A stretch of DNA of 64,000 nt from JBKQVT01 sp963727245 (lineage in GTDB: Bacteria > Planctomycetota > Planctomycetia > Pirellulales > Thermoguttaceae): NCBI GenBank assembly GCA_963727245.1, contig CAVSFO010000004.1, positions 248,001 to 312,000 on the forward strand, in the 5' to 3' direction. Below are positions 1 to 9,266 of the stretch, in pieces. Position 1 is the first letter of the stretch, and each line of letters begins with the position of its first letter. The translations under genes and the position numbers were made by a program. Below the pieces are notes generated by a model. The model was not told where the DNA came from and made no database searches. It saw nothing but the letters and a program-made list of their open reading frames with translations.

Positions 1-516
1 TTCGAGGTTGTCGATCTCTTCGCGCATGGGCGCCGCGTCGACTCGCGGCGTGCCCACGACCACCCGCGGCGGCGAGGCCATCAAAACCAGCGTGAAGACG
101 TCCCCCTGCGGACTCTCCTTGACGATCTGGGCGGCCAGGGACTTGGCCCGGTCGAAGAGGGTAGTCTCTCCGGGGCGATAGGCCATGGAATAGGAGCCGT
201 CGACGACCAGGACGCGATGGGTTTGCCCGCCGCTGCCCAGCGCCAGCCCGGCGCGCTCCAGAATCGACGGCTGGATGACAGCCAGCACCACCAGCACGAT
301 CAACAGCGTCCGCAGCACCAGCAGCAGCACCTGCTCCAGTTGCAGCCGCCGGGTCTGACGCTGCATCGCGGCCAGCAGATATTCCATGGCCGCCCAGGGC
401 ATCTCCCGATACGTGCTGCGGTTCCACAAGTGGATGAGGATGGGCGCAGCCGCAGCCAACAGCCAGCCGAAGGGCAGCAGGCCGGCCAGTGCGAAGGCAA
501 AAAGCGGCAGCAACAT
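1..516 (-). CDS. BatA-type vWA membrane protein (partial, runs off window)
   Basis: Only the N-terminal 172 codons are present. Two hydrophobic stretches (about residues 1-25 and 55-75) match the BatA N-terminal double-membrane-span domain, including the typical PILIHLWNR segment between them. They are followed by the start of a von Willebrand A domain, VLVVDGSYS, which keeps the DxSxS metal-site pattern. It lies downstream of moxR and DUF58 genes, the usual Bat/MoxR arrangement, where such proteins are thought to act in envelope stress or protein complex maturation (family knowledge; substrate unknown). The start codon sits directly behind a G-rich repeat and has no visible Shine-Dalgarno sequence. 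Confidence 0.85.
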   Translation of the reverse strand, partial: MLLPLFAFALAGLLPFGWLLAAAAPILIHLWNRSTYREMPWAAMEYLLAAMQRQTRRLQLEQVLLLVLRTLLIVLVVLAVIQPSILERAGLALGSGGQTHRVLVVDGSYSMAYRPGETTLFDRAKSLAAQIVKESPQGDVFTLVLMASPPRVVVGTPRVDAAPMREEIDNLE

Positions 517-522
517 AGTTTT

Positions 523-558
523 CAGGGGCCAGGGGCCGGGGACCGGGGGCCAGGGATG
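523..558 (+). repeat. G-rich repeat with G-quadruplex potential
   Basis: Successive runs of four to five G are separated by CCA, CC or ACC. The same unit recurs at 17332-17366 (same strand), 17445-17474 (opposite strand) and near 45285. Here it ends a few bases upstream of the start codon of the minus-strand BatA gene. Confidence 0.7.
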
Positions 559-593
559 AGACGGCCCATCGGGCACAGCCCGAAAGCTTCCTC

Positions 594-626
594 TAATCCC
601 CAATCCCTAATCCCTAATCCCTTCAT
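594..626 (+). repeat. Octamer-like AATCCCTA array
   Basis: About four imperfect copies of AATCCCTA/AATCCCCA lie over the 3' end of the DUF58 gene. The complementary version, GGGATTTA, occurs at 45254-45285 just after tatC. Confidence 0.6.
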
Positions 627-1511
627 CGCCGCGACGCCAGGTAAGTGGACAACACGATTTCGAGCGATTGATCGGTCCGCACCGGCACGTAGTCGATGCG
701 GTGCATGCGGCAGGCTCGCTTCAGCCGCAGCAGGAAACGATTGAATTCGGCGAGATAGGCCCGCCGCAGCCCGCGCGGCTCGACCAGCAGCTCGGACGCC
801 TGCTCCAGCCCGTGGAACAGCACGGTCTGCTGGAAAGGAAAGTCCAACTCGGCGGGGTCGAGGACGTGAAAGAGCACGACCTCGTGGCGGCGGTGGCGGA
901 AGTGCTTCAGGCCGGCCATCATGGCGTCGACGTCGTCGAACAAGTCGCTGAGGATCATGACGATGCCGCGCTTCTTGAAGCGTTCGGCCAGGTCGTGGAA
1001 GATGGCGCCGGTGGCGGTCTTGCGGGCCCCGGCCGAGTGCTCCAGCACGTGCAGGATCTGCTTGATGTGCGAGGGGTTGCTGCTGGCGCGCACCAGGGCG
1101 CGGATCTCGTGGTCGAAGGTGACCAGTCCGACGCTGTCCTGCTGCTGGAGGATCAGGTAGGCCAGCGCCGCGGCCGCGCACTTGGCGTATTCGAGCTTCG
1201 ACATGGCCGCCTGCTGGCTCTGGTACGACATGCTCTCGCTGGTATCGACCAACAGGTGGCAGACGAGGTTCGTCTCTTCCTCGAACTGCTTCAGGTAATA
1301 CTTGTCGGTGCGCCCAAGCACTTTCCAGTCGAGATAGCGGAGATCGTCTCCCGGGGCGTACTCGCGATGTTCGGCGAATTCGATGGAGAAGCCGTGGAAG
1401 GGGCTGCGGTGGGCGCCTGACACATAGCCCTCGACGATCAGCCGCGCGCAACTGCAAGCCCTGCAAGCGGGCCAGCAGTTGCGGATCGAGGTAGTTTTGC
1501 GGCTGGTTCAT
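623..1511 (-). CDS. DUF58 domain protein (one frameshift)
   Basis: A DUF58/vWA-like protein of about 295 residues. The N-terminus MNQPQNYLDPQLLARLQGL is read from the ATG at 1511. The rest, including the family signatures FAEHREYAPGDDLRYLDW and the vWA-like metal site DTSES, is read in another frame, so there is an indel near 1447 in a CGCGCG tract. Restoring one CG pair gives a continuous, expected sequence (LRARLIVEGYVSGAHRSPF). Together with the MoxR ATPase upstream and the BatA-type protein downstream it forms a MoxR/DUF58/vWA operon of uncertain physiological role. Confidence 0.85.
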
Positions 1512-1550
1512 ATCGAGGGGTCAGAGATCGGGACCGTGAAGATGCCCTCC

Positions 1551-1641
1551 CAAGCCCACCGGCTGCGACCGGTGGGAATTGCGGCGGGAAAGACGTTGTT
1601 TGCCGCTTCACTTCCCACCGGCCGCAGCCGGTGGGCTTGGG
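1551..1641. repeat. Inverted repeat, CCCACCGGCTGCG family
   Basis: Two arms of about 27 bases with cores CCCACCGGCTGCG and CGCAGCCGGTGGG face each other across about 35 bases. Related elements occur at 16624-16731 and 62440-62468. It lies in the gap between the DUF58 start and the moxR stop. Confidence 0.75.
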
Positions 1642-1662
1642 CATAGATAGCCGGGTCGAACT

Positions 1663-1725
1663 TTATCCTTTCCCCTTCGCCCTTCATCCTTCATCCTTTA
1701 TCCTTTATCCTTCATCCTTCATCCT

Positions 1726-1742
<17 letters not shown>
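1663..1742 (+). repeat. Heptamer array TTCATCC/TTTATCC
   Basis: About ten copies of TTCATCC or TTTATCC run in tandem. The array overlaps the last codons of moxR, so the C-terminal KDEG of MoxR is repeat-encoded. Four more arrays occur at 15261-15298, 17414-17440, 18737-18780 and 45328-45362, all in the same orientation. Confidence 0.85.
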
Positions 1743-2730
<988 letters not shown>

Positions 2731-2751
2731 GATAGGGGTCGTTTCCTGCGG

Positions 2752-5280
2752 TTAGTTCTTCACGGTCTCAGGATGCACAGGGGACTGTCCCGATTTTCGC
2801 GGCGCAATGGGCGTCAACTTCAAAACCGACGTTCTCGCCGCGAAAATGGGACTGTCCCCCTGGGGCGGCGCGACCGCCGAGAAATGGACCAGTCCCCCGC
2901 TTGCCGTCAGCTCGGCCGGCTTGGCCTTGACTGTCTTCACCGGGCGTCCCAGCGCGATCAGCTCGCTGCCCGTGGCGATCAGCAGCCGGCCTTTGGCCAC
3001 CAGGAGGTTTCCGCCGCGGGCCGCCCAGGGCCGCCAGGTCGATCACCTTCTTCAACTCGGCGGTCTGCTGGTCGAAAACGTAGATCTTCTCCCGAGTCGG
3101 CCAGAAGACGCTGCCGGCTGCCAGCACGCCGCGGCCGTAGCCCAGCTTCTCCGGCCCGTTGGGCCAGACGTGGCCAAGGTGGCCGCGAGTCTGGCCGCCC
3201 AGCCCGATCCAGTAGAGCTGCCGGCCGGAGGCGATCAGCCACTGGCCCTCTGCGCCCAACAGTTGCGTGGCGTCCTCCAGGTCGATCTGCCAGAGAATCT
3301 GGCCGGTGCCGGCGTCCAGCGCGAAGATGGCAGGGCTGTCGGCCGGGGCCACGTACAACGTGCCGGCGTGGTAGAGGCAAGGGGTCAAATCGCGCTGCCA
3401 GTGCGGGGCCATCCGCAGCACGTCGCCGTGCCGCACGCGCGGATACAGGCTGACCCACAACAGCCGTCCCTGGACGGTCGCCAGGGCGGCCACGGCGCCC
3501 AGGTTGGTGTTGTAATAGAGCGTCTCGCCTTGAAGCGTCAGGAGGTTGTGGGTGCTCTGGTGGTAGATTCCCCTGCGCCGGGGTCTCGGCGCTGCAGACG
3601 AACCGCCGCCAGCGCAGGCGCCCGCTGCGGGGATCGAAGCAGGCGACGTGGGCCTGGGGGCGGATGTCGTTGCGGCGCATCGCCACGTAGACGCCCGAGG
3701 CGTCGGCCACCGGCGAGCCCTCGAAGGCCCAGCCCTCTTCCGCCACGGTCTTCCAGAGCAACTTGCCTTCGGCCTCCAGGTCGAGGCAGAGCAGATAGCT
3801 GCTGGCCACGGCCCAGGTCGCCTCCTGGGGGCGGCTGGTGACGGGGTTTCCCATGCGGGCAAAGAGCCGGCCGTCCAGGGCGGTCATGGTGAAGCGGGGC
3901 ACGCCCAGCGTGTCGGGCGGGGCCAGCGTCGCGCCGACCACGCCTTCCAACTGGTCGCGGAAAATCGTGGCGTGCTTCGCGCTCCAGATCGGCCCGCCGT
4001 CGGCCAGGCGGGCAGCCGCAATCTCCCGCTGGTCGTTGACAAAAACCCGGTCGCCCAACAGCAGCGGATAATAGCGCAGCGATTTAGCCGAATCGCCGGG
4101 CTTGGCCGGAGCATCCTCGTCCTCGGGATTCTCGAAGAGCGGCATCCGCCAGGCCACCGCGCCCGCGTCGGCCACGTCGATCGCCTGCGGGGCGATCTTG
4201 TTGCGGCCCGGCGCCGGCGAAGGTGGGCCAATCGGGCGTCACGGCCGGCTTCGGCCAGCCCGCGCTCTGGGCCAACAACTCGCCCAGCGCCTCGGCGTAG
4301 TTGACCTCCCGGCCGCCCAACTGCCCGTGGGCCGCCGGGTGCAAGCGGACCAACTCGGCCAGTTCTTCCCGCCCTCGAGACGCGTCCCCTTCCAATATCG
4401 ACACCAACACCAGCCGCGCGCGGACCATCGCCAGATCGAGCTTCGTGTCCGGATAGCCCGGCCAGGTCTTCACCGTGCCCGGCGGCGGCTCGGCGGGAAC
4501 GATCCGCTCCCAGTACCAGCGGGCGGCGGCGTAATCGCCCGACTCCAGGGCCATTTCGCCCAGGGCCAACAAGGCCTTGTCGCCCCAACTGCTGGCAAAC
4601 GCCTGCTGGACGACGCTGTCCAACAGCTTGCGATCGCGATGGGCGACGCCGTCGGTATACCATTTCTCCGCCATCGCATCGACGCGGCCGCGATAGAGCT
4701 TCAGGGCGTCCGGCGGCAGGTTGGCCAGTTGCAACTGGCAATAGTCGCCCAGTCCGACGTAGCGATGCTCGGTCACGCCCAGCAGTTTCCCGTCGGAGTT
4801 TTCCATCACCTTTTGCAGGGTATCGACGGCCTCGTCCCATTGGCGGTCGGCCAGGTAGGCCTTGACGCGCTCGAACTGGGCCGCCACCGTGCTGTCGGCC
4901 CGATCCAACTGCACGGTCTCGGTCAATTCGAACTGGCTGCCGGGCCCGAAGACGCCGCCGATCTGTCCGGCGGCCTGCCGGGCGGAAGATGCGCAGACCG
5001 CGGCCAGGATCGCGACCACGAGCCGGGGACTGGTCCATTTTTCGGCCAGAGGGCGCTGCGCCGGCCAACCAGTCGCTGGCCGAAAACATGGACCTGTCCC
5101 CTTCGGTCGCGCAAGGGGGACAGTCCCATTTTCGCGGCGGATACGCCTGTTTGAAACGCAACCGTCTGGGCGCCGCGAAAATCGGGACAGTCCCCTGTGA
5201 GCGCCGAGAACCGGTGCCACCCGGGGACAAGGGTGCTGTCCCCGGCGGAACGTGGCAACGGTTGATAGAATGGGCATCAT
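2752..5280 (-). CDS. PQQ-like beta-propeller / TPR-like protein (three frameshifts, repeat-encoded ends)
   Basis: An exported protein with an N-terminal helical tetratricopeptide-like half (residues after IGGVFGPGSQFELTETVQLD) and a C-terminal PQQ/PKD-type propeller (for example FALDAGTGQILWQIDLED, LLCLDLEAEGKLLWK). The reading frame breaks near 4212, 3571 and 3018, each fixable by removing one G or C. The start is uncertain. ATG-ATG at 5280/5277 is followed by repeat-encoded sequence before the signal-like stretch LVVAILAAVCASSARQAAGQ; a GTG at 5019 would start inside that stretch. The last ~45 residues (from GLVHFSAV) are also repeat-encoded. Function unknown; probably a periplasmic scaffold or dehydrogenase-like protein. 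Confidence 0.7.
2775..2900. repeat. GGGGACTGTCCC inverted repeat, copy 1
   Basis: Opposed arms carry GGGGACTGTCCC next to ATTTTCGCGGCG. Other copies are at 5029-5216, 26043-26101 and 37626-37697. This copy encodes the C-terminal tail of the propeller protein. Confidence 0.8.
5029..5216. repeat. GGGGACTGTCCC inverted repeat, copy 2 (compound)
   Basis: Compound copy: a GGCCGAAAAATGGACC-type half, then two GGGACAGTCCC/ATTTTCGCGGCG arms facing each other. It lies between the possible ATG of the propeller gene and its signal-peptide-like core and keeps the frame open. Confidence 0.8.
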
Positions 5281-5511
5281 GGTCGGCCTGCCTTGAGGCG
5301 AGGCTGGTTTGGGACCTTGTCCCGTTGGCCGCCATGATTCCCTGATATTATATTCGTGCGGACGGCCGCGAGTTATTCCCATTCCTTAAGTATAAGCTGC
5401 GGCCCGATTTGTGGAAAGCCGGGACGCCGCGGGCGGAGGGCGGGAAAATGGGGGAGTTTTCGAGTTGCGATTCGGCTGCCTCCGCGGCCGTAGGCCACGT
5501 CGCCCGCCATG

Positions 5512-6600
5512 TCAATGCCACACGATCACTACGCTCGGCACCGCCTTTTGAAAATCTTTTATGGCCCTCTCGCTGACCGCGGTGCCGGCGAGGTCGAGCT
5601 CCTGGAGTTGGGTCAATTTTTCGAGGCGTTTCAGCCCGGCGTCGCTGACTTCGGTGCCGCTGAGGTCCAGCCATTCGAGTTGGGTCAAGCCCATGAGATT
5701 CTGCATCCCGGCGTCGCCGACCTTGTTGCCGCCGAGGTACAGCGACTGGAGCCGGGGCAACCCTTTGAGGTATTCCAATCCGGCGTTACTGACCTTGGTG
5801 TGGTCGAGCTCCAGCCTATGCAATTGGGGCAAACCCATGAGGTGTTCCAGCCCAACGTCACTGACCTTGGTGTGGTCGAGGGTGAGCAATTGGAGTTGCG
5901 TCAATCCCTTGAGGCGCTCCAACCCGGCATCGCTGACTTTAGTGTCCCGGAGGTACAGCCCCCGGAGTTGGGTCAAGCCCTTGAGGATTTCCATTTCGTC
6001 GTCGCCGGCGGTGGTGCCGTTGAGATTCAGAACCTGGAGTTGGGGCAGCCGTTTGAGGTGTTCCAGCCTGGTGTCGCTGACTTCTGAGTTGGGCAAATAG
6101 ACGTTCGTTACGTCCGCCAGCAGGTCGCCTCCCAAGACATTCCGCAGCCAGGCTGGCCCGAACGGCTTTGCAGGTGCTGGGCCAGCCGCAAATGGTTCGA
6201 CGCGATAATCGAACTGATAATCGTACAAGACGGTCCCACCGGCCTTCTTAATCTCGTCCACCACTTCCCGCTGTTTTCTGGCCTGATCCCTCTCCACCGC
6301 CAGCCAACTGCACGGGACCGCGACGACCACGGTCAGCAGGAGCAACGAGAGGATGCTGAACTGGAACCGCCACCGAAACACGAGAGCGGCGAGGAACCAC
6401 AAAAACATCAGCGCCATCGCCAGCCCGACGGTCGCCGCGGCGATCAGCATGGTCCAGCCCTTGTGCCGGTTGAAGGCGAACCACTCGAACCGCTCGGACA
6501 GAATCAGAAAACCCTCCACCGCCAGCAGTCCGAGCACGACGCTCCCCGGCGTGAGGCCGAACCAGCGGCGGCGGGGTTCGCATTCAGGGGCGGCGGTCAT
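5512..6600 (-). CDS. Leucine-rich-repeat membrane protein
   Basis: About 362 residues from the ATG at 6600. Three hydrophobic helices (about residues 17-35, 50-75 and 80-100) are followed by a short linker and then roughly nine leucine-rich repeats of 24 residues with the pattern VSDAGLEHLKGLPQLQxLxL. This ribonuclease-inhibitor-like LRR type is very common in planctomycetes, where it is thought to serve protein-protein contacts. The LRR part follows the last helix and probably lies outside the cytoplasm. No enzyme motif is visible. The gene stands alone between repeats. Confidence 0.85.
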   Translation of the reverse strand: MTAAPECEPRRRWFGLTPGSVVLGLLAVEGFLILSERFEWFAFNRHKGWTMLIAAATVGLAMALMFLWFLAALVFRWRFQFSILSLLLLTVVVAVPCSWLAVERDQARKQREVVDEIKKAGGTVLYDYQFDYRVEPFAAGPAPAKPFGPAWLRNVLGGDLLADVTNVYLPNSEVSDTRLEHLKRLPQLQVLNLNGTTAGDDEMEILKGLTQLRGLYLRDTKVSDAGLERLKGLTQLQLLTLDHTKVSDVGLEHLMGLPQLHRLELDHTKVSNAGLEYLKGLPRLQSLYLGGNKVGDAGMQNLMGLTQLEWLDLSGTEVSDAGLKRLEKLTQLQELDLAGTAVSERAIKDFQKAVPSVVIVWH

Positions 6601-6663
6601 GGCGATAGTATAAACGAATCCGCCGCCAAGAGGCAAGGCTTGCCCCAAAGGGGCACCAGAGCG

Positions 6664-6828
6664 CAGCCCGGGGTTGCCGCGCAGCGGCTACCCCGGGTGT
6701 CGGATGCCGAGAATCCCCAAAACCCCAACGGGGTTTCGTATCGCAAACGTCTCCGCAACCCCTGCGGGGTTGACGACGCGGGTGGCCCGCAAAACCCGGG
6801 GTAGCCGCTGCGCGGCAACCCCGGGCTG
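6664..6828. repeat. Perfect 35-bp inverted repeat
   Basis: The arms at 6664-6698 and 6794-6828 are exact reverse complements (core TTGCCGCGCAGCGGCTACCC). The 95-base centre carries smaller palindromes such as AACCCCTGCGGGGTT. The left part encodes the C-terminus of the diheme cytochrome gene. Confidence 0.9.
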
Positions 6829-7932
6829 GATTATTTCGGCCCCTTTGGGGCTGAGGCGATAACTTTCGCCAGCGAGCGGCACGTAGGCGACCAGGTCCCA
6901 AATCTCCTCGGGCCGCAGCACGCCCGGGCTGCCGGGCCCGGGACCGAAGGCCGGCATGGGCGTGCCCTTGATCCCCACGCAAATCCGCCAGTAAAGATCC
7001 AGCGGGCGGTCGCCGCCGCGAAATATCCCCTCCGTAAAATTCCGCGGCCGCAACCGCTGGAGCGGAAGCCGGAACCGCCGGGCCGCGTCGGCCGTCGCGG
7101 CGAGCTTCCGCTTGTTCCAATCGTCGTACAACTCGCCCGACTGCGGGCCGTCGCCGCGGCCCTCGGCACCATGACACTGCACGCAACGCGAATCCCGCTC
7201 GTGGAAGAGCGCCCGGCCGCGGGCGATCCGCGCCGCCGCCTGCTGCGGCGTGTCGCACGGCGGCGACGCGCTGACCACCATCGTTTCCGCCCGATGCCAG
7301 CCCTCGGCCGCCGGCCCTGCGCCCTCCTGGCGCACGAGATTCAAATCCAACGGCAGCGGCTCCTCATCGTCCAGCACCTGGCCGGCCAGGTACAACTCCG
7401 TCTGGCCGCGAATGCTCAGATACTCGACGTACTCGACCAGGGCGTCGATCTCCGCGGCCGCCAGCGCGTGGAAGGACGGCATGGCGGTGCCGGGCAGGCC
7501 GCGGCGCAGCGTGCGCTCCAGGTCCGCACGAACCGGCTTGGCGCCGCCGGCCGTCGAGGTGTACTTGAACAGGCCGTCGCGATAATCGCGGGGATAGGGG
7601 ACCAACACGGCGGCGCTCGGGCCGGCGCCGTCGCCGGAGATGCCGTGACAGGTGACGCAATGGCGGCGGAACAGTCCGCACCGCATGCCCTCGGCGTCGC
7701 TGGCCGTCGGGCCGGCCGCGACGCGCAGCAATTCGATCCGCAGGCCCGTGCCGGGCGGGAGCTTGGGCTCGTCGGGCGTGCCGAAAAGCGCGGCCATCGC
7801 CTCGCCGATGGCCCGGGCCCGAGAGGCGTCGATGCCCGCCGGGTCCCGGCCCTCGGTGTTCGGCCGGAAGGCCGGCGTCTGCCAGCAACCGGCCAGGGGC
7901 AGGCACGCAAGTAGCGAAAACAGCAGAATCAA
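6688..7932 (-). CDS. Diheme c-type cytochrome lipoprotein
   Basis: About 414 residues with two CxxCH haem sites, CVTCHGISGDG and CVQCHGAEGRGDG, each in its own cytochrome-c domain. The N-terminus has a lipoprotein signal ending LACLPLAGC. The start is uncertain: a TTG at 7932 gives a short signal peptide, while in-frame ATGs at 8115/8085 would add about 60 residues encoded by a repeat. The last ~45 residues (after GAEII) come from the 35-bp inverted repeat. It ends the cytochrome bc gene cluster and could carry electrons away from that complex (inference from position). Confidence 0.85.
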   Translation of the reverse strand: MILLFSLLACLPLAGCWQTPAFRPNTEGRDPAGIDASRARAIGEAMAALFGTPDEPKLPPGTGLRIELLRVAAGPTASDAEGMRCGLFRRHCVTCHGISGDGAGPSAAVLVPYPRDYRDGLFKYTSTAGGAKPVRADLERTLRRGLPGTAMPSFHALAAAEIDALVEYVEYLSIRGQTELYLAGQVLDDEEPLPLDLNLVRQEGAGPAAEGWHRAETMVVSASPPCDTPQQAAARIARGRALFHERDSRCVQCHGAEGRGDGPQSGELYDDWNKRKLAATADAARRFRLPLQRLRPRNFTEGIFRGGDRPLDLYWRICVGIKGTPMPAFGPGPGSPGVLRPEEIWDLVAYVPLAGESYRLSPKGAEIIQPGVAAQRLPRVLRATRVVNPAGVAETFAIRNPVGVLGILGIRHPG

Positions 7933-7957
7933 CGCCGAAGAAATCCCGCACCGGGCC

Positions 7958-8126
7958 GAAGAAATCGCGCAAGAGCGCAGAGCGCAAAGACGCAAAGGAG
8001 AAGGAGAAATAGAAGGGAGAGAAAATCCGTCTCCCTCAATTCCATTTTCATCCCTGCGTCTCTGCGTCTCTGCGCGAGAATTCATGGTTGCGGGCGTCTC
8101 TGCGCGAGAGTTCATGTCTGTGCGCG
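7958..8126. repeat. CGCAGAGACGCAG-type repeat
   Basis: The left half has GAGCGCAGAGCGCAAAGACG and the right half CTGCGTCTCTGCGTCTCTGC, so the halves are inverted. Two short GCGCGAGAATTCATG-like direct repeats follow. It fills the space between the diheme cytochrome and the Tat-exported protein gene and is open in frame with the former. Confidence 0.75.
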
Positions 8127-8131
8127 AGATT

Positions 8132-8927
8132 TTATGTTTTCACCCAGCGCGACGGCTCGATGCGGATCGTGCCCAGGTCGTTCAGGCCCGGCTTGATGAC
8201 GGTGGTGAAGCGGCCCTTGGGCCAGGCCGGTGTTTCCAGTCCGCCCACCTGTTCCTGCCAGGCCTGAAATTGCCAGGTGCCCACGGGCAGTTTCTCGATG
8301 CGGAAGGCGCCGTCGGCCACCGAGATGGCCGCGTAGGGATTGTCGCGCGGCAGGATGAAGGCGGCTCTCCCAGGGATGGTAATTGCAGGCGATGTGGACC
8401 GGTCCGTTCTGGCGGCGGCTGAACTTGTAGGTGGCCTTGCCGCCGACGGCCATGACGATGTTGGCCGGCGGATCGCCCGGCGGCGAGAAGGCTACGTTCT
8501 GGGCGATGGGATCGGAATTGACCACGAACAGCTCTTGCCGGCCCGCCCAGATCGTTAAGCAGTGGGGCTTGAAGATGCAGTCGCGGTTGTCGAGCGTCAC
8601 CCGTTTCGGGGCCGAGTGTTGCAGCTCCGGGCAGATGGGGACCGCGCGGCTGCGGAGGAAGACGCAGACGCCAGCCAGGCCGTGCTCCGGGCCGACCATG
8701 AGCGACTCGTCGCGGATGTCGAACTTGCCGCAGAAATCCAGGTCGCGATCGACTTTGAGCTTGCGTCGCGGGGGCGGCGGACCGTTCCAGAGGAATCGCC
8801 CGACCAGATCGCCCCACTGCCCGTCGGTGGCGGCTTTGGCCCATGCCGGCAACGGCAGCGTGGCGACGGCCGCGCCGCCCCAGGCAGCCCGGCGAAGGAA
8901 CTGGCGTCGATCGAGTGGAGCACTCAT
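8132..8927 (-). CDS. Tat-exported protein, possibly cupredoxin-like (one frameshift)
   Basis: About 264 residues. The N-terminus MSAPLDRRQFLRRAAWGGAA is a twin-arginine-type signal. The middle region has ELFVVNSDPIAQNVAF and a C-N-Y-H-P-W segment reminiscent of a blue-copper fold (CNYH in place of the usual Cys-His loop), followed by a carboxypeptidase-regulatory-like beta domain (FRIEKLPVGTWQFQAWQE). The frame breaks near 8367; dropping one C gives ESAFILPRDNPYAAISVADG. It sits in the bc-complex operon, so an electron-carrier role is possible, but copper binding is only inferred. Confidence 0.7.
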
Positions 8928-9022
8928 CGTTGCTGCGTGCCGCGGCCGCTCGCGTGGCTGGGGCACGGCTGACAGAGCCGTGGCACAGGACGAAAGGCCG
9001 GCGCAATCAAGGAACGCGATAG

Positions 9023-9226
9023 CTACGTCTTCACAGCCACCTTGGCTGGGACTGCGGCGTCGTTGCTGACGGGCTTGCCGAAATCGATGACCGGCGGCGT
9101 GGTCGCCCCCGCTTGCTTGACCACTTCCGGCGGGGGAGCAGGCAATTCGCCGCCGCAGCCCAATCCCGACAGCAGCAACGGCCCCAGGACCGCCCCAGTA
9201 TACGCAATCGAACGCCAACGTGCCAT
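9023..9226 (-). CDS. Small lipoprotein in cytochrome cluster
   Basis: 67 residues from the ATG at 9226. A hydrophobic signal ends in a lipobox, LLLSGLGC, followed by a short Pro/Ala-rich mature region with no recognised domain. It lies 40 bases downstream of the octaheme cytochrome gene, on the same strand. It may be a small accessory subunit of the respiratory complex, but nothing beyond position supports that. Confidence 0.7.
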   Translation of the reverse strand: MARWRSIAYTGAVLGPLLLSGLGCGGELPAPPPEVVKQAGATTPPVIDFGKPVSNDAAVPAKVAVKT

Positions 9227-9266
9227 GGATCGATTCCTTGATGGAAAGAAAGCCTGTCGGAGGTGC

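Noticed and set aside
1447..1511. Programmed frameshifting in the DUF58 gene
   Set aside because: No slippery heptamer or downstream pseudoknot; the same kind of break occurs in many unrelated genes here, pointing to assembly indels.
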